NCBI GenBank assembly: GCA_022560025.1
Contig: JAFISE010000092.1
Coordinates: forward strand, 62,001 to 126,000
DNA length: 64,000 nucleotides
Direction: 5' to 3'
Source: Stagonosporopsis chrysanthemi
Taxonomy: Eukaryota > Ascomycota > Dothideomycetes > Pleosporales > Didymellaceae
Part shown: in pieces, positions 58,055-64,000 of the stretch
How positions within the stretch are numbered: position 1 is the stretch's first letter
How the letters are laid out: every line of letters starts with the position of its first letter
Translations under genes and position numbers: made by a program
The notes under the pieces: model-generated
Told to the model about the DNA's origin: nothing
The model's database searches: none
What the model saw: only the letters and a program-made list of their open reading frames with translations

Positions 58055-58701
58055 ACACGGGAGATATCTTGCTAGACAGATGACGATTGTATATACTGCC
58101 AGTGATGCATCAGACGGGTCTGTTGTCTAATATTGGAGGAACAGCAATGTAGTGCAGAGTACAGTAGGTGGTGTTATTATTAGAATTATCTATCGCACAC
58201 GCTCTTGCAATCCCAACGCTGTGTTCGAGTATCTGATGAACAAGCGGACCGGGTATATAACAAAGAAGATGGTCCATTAACAAGAAGCTCGCTGCGACGC
58301 AATACGAGACCTCTAACGCAAAAAAGGGGGGTATATAGGTTGCATGTTTTCGAAAGTGATACAATGTCAAGATGGCGGTGATATGGCATTGCCAGCAGTG
58401 TTGCAAGGCAGATGTCATGGAGGTTTCGGACAGTGTGGAGGTGGAGAGGCCCTGGAGTGTGGTGGACCAGCCGTGCATCTGACCCACAACGATGCACGCG
58501 TCGCGGGCGCGCAGGTCGGGGTGGCAGAAACAACAGCTTTCCGGAGTCCACCTTGCAGAATCGTCGCAAGGTGTACGTCGTTCGCATTCGCAATGCATCG
58601 CAGCCTCCCAGAGACGCCTGCCAGACTCGAGCAGACCGCAAAATGCGTCACGACTTTTCGCGTCCGCGAGCGCTTGCGAAGTCAAAGGCGGCCGGCGCGC
58701 T
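58055..58701. other. Convergent intergenic region
   Basis: No supported gene. Overlapping open frames on both strands of about 130-190 codons have no family features. Confidence 0.45.
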
Positions 58702-59016
58702 CTACCAGGACATCCACTTCGCTTTCTTGGGGAGCATGTCCTTGCGCGGGATGAATCGCATCCAGCCCTCGCGCTTGGCCTCTTTCTTGTCAGGCACCTG
58801 GCCCATGTAGATTGCGTGGCTCCTACGTGCGTTCTCCATTGCGCGCTCGTAGTGCTCGGGCGTGTCGTAGTCGATATCGTGATCGGGGTTATTCTCGGGC
58901 GAGTGATCGCCGTGGTACCTTGCAGATGTGTTCATGTAGCCATAATCGCGGACAACGAGATGGGATGTGGGAAGTATAGACATGTGAGAGACGCTGCTCG
59001 TCTCGGAGTTTGACAT
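58702..59016 (-). CDS. Small hypothetical protein, 104 aa
   Basis: A single-exon frame starting MSNSETSSVSHMSILPTSH and ending DMLPKKAKWMSW. The middle is acidic/His-rich (YHGDHSPENNPDHDIDYDT), then RAMENARRSHAIYMGQVPDKKEAKR. It has balanced composition and a plausible start, unlike the antisense frames. No domain or targeting signal is recognised. It may be a conserved fungal hypothetical. Confidence 0.6.
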   Translation of the reverse strand: MSNSETSSVSHMSILPTSHLVVRDYGYMNTSARYHGDHSPENNPDHDIDYDTPEHYERAMENARRSHAIYMGQVPDKKEAKREGWMRFIPRKDMLPKKAKWMSW

Positions 59017-59456
59017 TTTAACGGCTTTCGAAGTGTGTCGACGTAATAGCAGATGCGGGAGTATTTATTGGCGATGCGCAAAGCGAAAAAGTCGTGTTGG
59101 TGAAGAGTGCTGTCGCGGCGGTGAGCTTTGATGTGGAATGCAAGAGTTCTAGGTTAGGCTGGACTATGTTCGGAGCCGCACAATGACGCCCTTGCTGCGA
59201 CACATCTGGCTGGACAATTGCCTAGAATGTGGCGGCCACCCGCTGGCGACAACGAATAGCCACTTAGCTCAGGGGTCTCACTGCTAATTGCAAATCGTGG
59301 CGTCCCTGCGGCCCGCTTACAGCTAGATGATCGTCATTCAGGCTCTATATGGCTTTGCCTGGATCAATAATTGTGACACAGGTTACCGGTCGCATGCAGG
59401 TCTCTACGTCAGATCAATTCAAGCTCGGTACTTTATTGTAACAACGCACGATGATT
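59017..59456. other. Intergenic region
   Basis: No gene recognised. Confidence 0.5.
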
Positions 59457-61874
59457 CTACCGTCTGTGATGTGTTGCCAGGGTTCTGTCTAAATTGAAGG
59501 CCGCCGAGATTAAAGCCAGATGGCTGAAAGCCTGTGGAGTATTTCCGAGTTGTTCGCCAGAGCGCGCGATCTCCTCTGAGAAAATGTGCAGGTGATTGCC
59601 AAAGCTCATCATATTTTCAAAGATGTTGACAGCCCTTCTTTATGTCAGTTGCGTGTTGCTTAAAGGCCAAGTATACTTACTGTCTCAGGTACTTGTCGTC
59701 ATATGCGCCAGCCTGCTACACGTCAGTATTTGTACGGTTACGACTTCACTGTTACTCACCCGTGTAAGAGCTTCAACAAGCCAGAAAGTGCACATAGAGA
59801 AGGCGCCTTCTCGGCCGCCCACACCATCATCGCTCTTCACAGTATTGTACCGATAAACAAGCCCTGTACTTGTGAGACCGCCCTTCTCGGGAGGCTTGAG
59901 GATACGGTCCAAGGTTTTCAGAAATCGAGGATCTGTGGGTGCGATGAAGAACACAAGTGGAGCTATCAGCACGGCAGAATCCAAAACGTCGTTAGCTTCA
60001 TAACTCTGGATGAAGCAGTCGAGGTCCTTGTTGTAACCCTTCTCCATGACTTCCTCGCAGATTTCGTCGCGTACTTTGTACCACTCCTGTCGGTGAGGGC
60101 AAGGAAAGCTCCGTTTGTCTGCAAGTCGCAGCGCTCTGTCGATTGCAACCCACATCATGATCTTGCTGTATACGAAGTTTTGCTTCTTACCGCGGACTTC
60201 CCAGATCGACATATCGGTTTCTTGCCACACACCACAAACATAGTCTGCGATTTCCCGTACACGTAGCCATTGATCGTAGGTAATTGGCTTACCAAGCCGG
60301 TTTAGAAGGTAGATGCCGTCCATCAACTCTCCATATATGTCGAGTTGTGTATGAAACGCAGCTCCGTTGCCGATTCGGACTGGTTGGCTACCTCGATAGC
60401 CTTCTAGATGGCTGAGTTCGATCTCCGGAATGTCTGTCTCTCCCTTGATTGTGAACATGATGGGCAGCGAGCCTATCTTTCGCGCTTTGGATTCGTCAAT
60501 ACGCTGGAACATGAAGCTCGAGTAAGCCTCAGCCTCATAGCTAAAGCCCATGCGAAGGAATATGTAAATGGTAAACGACGAGTCTCGTACCCATGAATAA
60601 CGATAGTCCCAGTTTCGTGAGCCTGCAAGCGTAGTCAGCCCTCTTTTTTCCAATCATTGACGATGACAAAGTAGTACATGCCTCCAAAATCTTCCGGCAA
60701 TGAGAAGGTTGGCGCAGCAACAATGGCGCCCGTAGGCTCAAAGATGAGCATCTTAAGGATAAAGAGACTTCTGGTGACGACCTCGTCCCAGCGGCCATTG
60801 TATTTGCTGCCATCAATCCAGCGATTCCAGTACTTGACGGTGTCCATCTGAACCTTGTCTACTAAATCGGTATTGATGTGCTCTGGACTGTGGTCATCGG
60901 CATCCCTCAGTATAAAAGAAACGGCCTGGCCTTCAGTCAAGCGGAAGCTAGTCGTGACTGAGCTCCCAAGCTCGGTTCCCGGTGTTTTCACAAAGGAGAT
61001 CCTGGGGCATGCTGCGTCGTCCTCGCCGCAGTCAATTGTAGTATTCAGTTGTAGAGACAAGTCCTTGGATTTGAAGACGACTCTTTGGTCATGCTCTCCC
61101 TCGTCGCCGTAGTTGAGGATCTCGGTTGTGTGTTTGTCTTGTGCATAGTCTTAAAGGCAGTGAGCATCCACACTGGCGACAACTCGTAGCGAACTTACTG
61201 AATGCTGGGCAGACTTCGACATTCACATCGATCTCTCCTCGCATGCACTCGACTCTGCGTACCAACCACTTCCTCAAATCTGTTCGTTCGGCCACATCTC
61301 CAGTGTGCTTGCTGGCCAAAACCTGGGCATGATATTGCGCATCCATACCCTTGTTGTTCGGTCGCGGCAGGAAATCGACGACGTTCATCACACCTTCTTC
61401 CTTCAGGTATCGGGTCTGAAGAACGTTACTTGCTGGTAAATAGTGCTGCTTTGTAGTGCAAAGATCGTCATCCTTGGGATTGATGAGGAAATGCCCGCCC
61501 TTGTCCTTGTCCAGTATTCGGCAGAACACTGAAGGTGAATCGAAATTGGGCCAGCACATGTAGTCGAGCCCACCATCCGAAGCGACCATGGCGCATGTCC
61601 GTAGATTTCCAATTAGTCCGTAATCTTCAATTGGCATGTACCCAGTTGCCGTTCGTCTGTCTGTTGGACCCTGGCCACCAGAAGCCAATCTCTTCTTCTT
61701 CGGGTTAATCATTTCTTCGTTGCTACTTTCCCCCTTTTTATCTCTTTCGCTGTGCTCTGTGTACAGCTCTGGACCGCTGGTTGACTCTTGTCGAGGATGT
61801 GGCTGGAATGAGTTGGTAACATCCTTGAGCAGTCGCTCGCTCGTACTAATATCATCGTCCTGTGACACGGACAT
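59457..61874 (-). CDS. Glycoside hydrolase family 15-type enzyme, with a GC-AG intron
   Basis: Predicted (alpha/alpha)6-barrel glycosidase related to glucoamylase, glucodextranase and the GH15 trehalases. Exons: 61199-61874, 60682-61149, 59760-60622, 59681-59712, 59457-59634; 738 aa. No signal peptide; the first 75 aa are polar, so it is probably cytosolic. The N-terminal beta domain begins GYMPIEDYGLIGNLRTCAM and has GGLDYMCWPNFDSPSVFCRI. The barrel shows LPEDFGGSRNWDYRYSWVRDS, then GYRGSQPVRIGNGAAFHTQLD and GREGAFSMCTFWLVEAL. The second intron starts GCATGT; only this donor completes FGGSRNWD in frame. The fourth exon is 32 nt. Substrate uncertain; trehalose or a small alpha-glucan are possible. 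Confidence 0.9.
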
Positions 61875-62145
61875 CTTTACTTGAATATGGTTGACTAGAT
61901 TAGTTCGCGGCTGGAGTGTTCGAAAGTGTGCCACAGCTCACGAGACGACTTTCGCGGGAGCTGCGGAAAGCTAAAGCTGGTGACAATGTCTGACGTCATT
62001 CATCGTAGTGCAACTTCATCTTGATAGATCAGCGAACGCACGCGGAAGCCGGATGCAGCAGCCGACTGAGCTCGTCATCAATGAATCAATGCTACGTTCG
62101 ACCTAAGTACTCTACAAACATCGACCGCCATATCTTGTCCTAGCG

Positions 62146-62925
62146 TCATGCATGCACAACCTCAATGTCGTAGAAAATCACCTCGCTCGGCTCGCTTCCT
62201 TGGTTGTAGTTACCAACCTTGAAGTAGCTTTTGGGATTGCTCAGCTGTCCGGTGCCCATCTTCTTCTTTTCTCCGCCATCGATCTGCACAGTCAATTGAC
62301 CACCTTCATACCTCAACTCATACTCGAAAGTGTCGCCGACATTGACGTGTCCGACTTCAGTCATTTTCAAGCTACTCACGTCCGGAATCTGAGAGACCCC
62401 AATGGTCAACGTGCCCGCACGGTTGTAAAACAGCTCTGCCAGAGGCTTCTTTGAGATGTCATCGTCGACTTTCACTTGTCCAACCACAGTTCCATACTTC
62501 GAGTCGTCCGGCTTAGGTACTGACAATTTCGCTTTCAGTCGGTTCTTCTCGTTCTTTGGGTTCCAAGAGCGTGGGGAGGTTTCTCGCAGCTCCGTGCGGC
62601 AGTGCTTGCTATTTGGTGTGGTTACGCAAACGGAGCGCGATGGCACTTTCATGACAAGTGCACCAGACGAAGAGGTATAGAAGTAATCAGGGGATGACCA
62701 GCCATCGCAACTAGAGAGCCTCTGTTCAGAGACCTGATCAACTTTTCCGGAGCTGCCAGTAGGTAATTGCAGGTTGAATCCAGTCAAGTCGAAGTTTCCG
62801 CCGGGTGCGCAGGAAGGATCACTGCCACTAGCACGCACGACAGAGTGGTTTGCCAAAGGTGCAGCCAAAGCTGTTGTGAACCAAAAAAGAGCGATTGCAT
62901 TGACGGAATCTTTAATTTGCGGCAT
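62146..62925 (-). CDS. Secreted PL7-family polysaccharide lyase (alginate-lyase-like), catalytic His apparently replaced
   Basis: Single-exon 259-aa protein with the beta-jelly-roll features of polysaccharide lyase family 7. A hydrophobic N-terminus (IALFWFTTALAAPLA) looks like a signal peptide. Family motifs: FNLQLPTG, then RTELRE (substrate-binding Arg/Glu strand), and YFKVGNYNQ near the C-terminus with the catalytic Tyr. The central Q[IV]H motif reads GQVKVDDD, so Lys stands where the catalytic His is expected. Cysteines CVTTPNSKHC and CAPGG may form disulfides. If still active, it would cleave alginate or another uronate polymer by beta-elimination. It lies 270 bp upstream of, and in line with, the GH15 gene. 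Confidence 0.85.
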   Translation of the reverse strand: MPQIKDSVNAIALFWFTTALAAPLANHSVVRASGSDPSCAPGGNFDLTGFNLQLPTGSSGKVDQVSEQRLSSCDGWSSPDYFYTSSSGALVMKVPSRSVCVTTPNSKHCRTELRETSPRSWNPKNEKNRLKAKLSVPKPDDSKYGTVVGQVKVDDDISKKPLAELFYNRAGTLTIGVSQIPDVSSLKMTEVGHVNVGDTFEYELRYEGGQLTVQIDGGEKKKMGTGQLSNPKSYFKVGNYNQGSEPSEVIFYDIEVVHA

Positions 62926-63468
62926 TGAGAGTTTTGTCGAGGGTAACGATCGAATGGTTCAAATTTGGGGTTACTGGAGAGGTACCTACCACGCTTTTTA
63001 TCATGCCCCCATCGTGGAATACAAACGGAGCTTTCGATTACTCATTGTCCGTGGAAATGAAATTGAAGTGATTTTAGTAGGCCACGGGTCTGCGCGTCGG
63101 ACTTCAAGCACGCACGACCTACAAGAGCCTGGAAGACTTGAGGTTCGGACTTCAGTCAGCATGTAAGCGAGTCCGAGAACACTAAAGAGATATGTAGGCA
63201 GCAACCTCAATCCAGTCGCAAAACGACTTACACATTGTAGATTTTACTTACCACACAAGGACTAGTTGTCTTCGGAGCGCATCTTATCTTCCCTGCTTTG
63301 GTGCATAGTCACTACTGAATCAACAAGTTTCGGACGTCAGGCATCTATGCAATTATGTCGTTCATGGTTACACTTTCGAGGCAGCAAAGTTTGGTTGTAT
63401 TGGCGAGCATCAAACAGGCTGCATTGCAGCAAGCGTTGAGCTGAAGGTACCTGGTCAAGATTGCCAGC
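62926..63468. other. Intergenic region
   Basis: No gene recognised; promoter of the PL7 gene expected next to 62926. Confidence 0.45.
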
Positions 63469-64000
63469 TTAGACAGCACCCCATCGCTCTGCAAATTTGT
63501 CGTTTGTAGAGTCTGTGTTTCTCTCGTACTCGCTTCGATCAGCCACGTACTGCGCGGTTTCCTCTCCAAAAACCTCACTCATCCAAGCGAAAGTCAAATC
63601 GATACCCGCAGAAATGCCAGAACTCGACCAGAATTCGCCATCAACCACCCATCTCGCCTTTGTTACCCAGTCGACGTTGGGGTGCTTCTTCTTGACCTAG
63701 GAAGTGCAGTCAGTACGTTTCTGCAAGTCAGTCGCACACTTTTCGGAGTGTATACTTGGTTGAACGCTCGCTTATTGGTCGTCGCCTTTTTCCCATCCAG
63801 CGCTCCAGTTCTGGCTAGAACCTCACTCCCGGTACAAATTGTCAAGAACCACTTGATATCACCCCTGAGGTGTTTCTGCGACGGATCGCCCAAGCCCAAC
63901 GACGTAAGGTATTCAACCACCGGCTTCATGTTCTCATCACTTCTGTTGCCCATACCGCCGGGAATGATCAAAACCTCTAGATCCTTTGGTGCATCGTCAA
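63469..64000 (-). CDS. DJ-1/PfpI superfamily protein, C-terminal part (5' end outside window)
   Basis: The gene enters from the right edge. Visible exons are 63756-64000 (beginning beyond the window) and 63469-63696, joined by a 59-nt intron (gtatac...cctag). Family features: LEVLIIPGGMGN, the nucleophile elbow FLTICTGSEVLARTGALDGKKATTNKR with the conserved Cys, and WVVDGEFWSSSGISAGIDLTFAWMSEVFG. The layout matches fungal ThiJ/PfpI proteins that are annotated as isonitrile hydratase-like or glyoxalase-like, but the actual reaction cannot be told. It ends RSEYERNTDSTNDKFAERWGAV. Confidence 0.88.

Overview
The window looks like ordinary nuclear DNA from a filamentous ascomycete (Pezizomycotina; probably Dothideomycetes, perhaps Pleosporales; this placement is inference from gene content and protein style). 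The evidence is dense protein-coding genes on both strands, many short introns (about 45-60 nt, with CTAAC/CTGAC-like branch sites), CT-rich promoters, and fungus-specific families (Zn2Cys6 regulator, Inp1, UsgS, SKN7, JHD1-type demethylase). I recognised no operons, rRNA, tRNA, CRISPR or intact transposon. Exon borders below were worked out by hand from splice signals, frame continuity and family consensus; there are no transcript data.

Layout. 0-5.2 kb: end of a MOSC-domain gene, then a PHD+JmjC histone demethylase. 5.2-9 kb: a low-complexity hypothetical gene and proteasome beta5 (PRE2). 9-14.3 kb: a single-pass membrane protein with a Pro/Ser/Thr-rich ectodomain, and a large unrecognised protein. 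14.3-22.2 kb: a gene-poor stretch holding only a secreted cupin and a convergent Zn2Cys6 regulator. 22.2-31 kb: housekeeping block of DIM1, APN1, HIS7 and IMP3, then a Baeyer-Villiger-type flavin monooxygenase. 31-46 kb: ARIADNE-type RBR E3 ligase, eIF2B epsilon (GCD6), SKN7, a PRX5-like peroxiredoxin, formamidase/acetamidase and UsgS-like membrane protein. 46-53.7 kb: INP1, a small hypothetical, a glutamine-rich protein and an Arg/Ser-rich protein. 54-58 kb: divergent mitochondrial pair AIM24/ATM1. 58.7-64 kb: a small hypothetical, a GH15-type glycosidase, a PL7 alginate-lyase-like protein, and the end of a DJ-1/PfpI protein.

Several divergent pairs share one intergenic region: DIM1/APN1, HIS7/IMP3, AIM24/ATM1 and UsgS/INP1. 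AIM24/ATM1 is the most suggestive functionally because both products are mitochondrial.

I found no convincing undescribed multi-gene system. The most interesting signals are at the RNA and DNA-structure level: a predicted 6-nt microexon that supplies the third zinc-binding cysteine of the Zn2Cys6 regulator, two GC-AG introns forced by frame, several other very short exons, a possible mitochondrial N-terminal extension of APN1, a PL7 protein that seems to lack the usual catalytic histidine, and very long G/C homopolymers including a G29-A5-G26 block.
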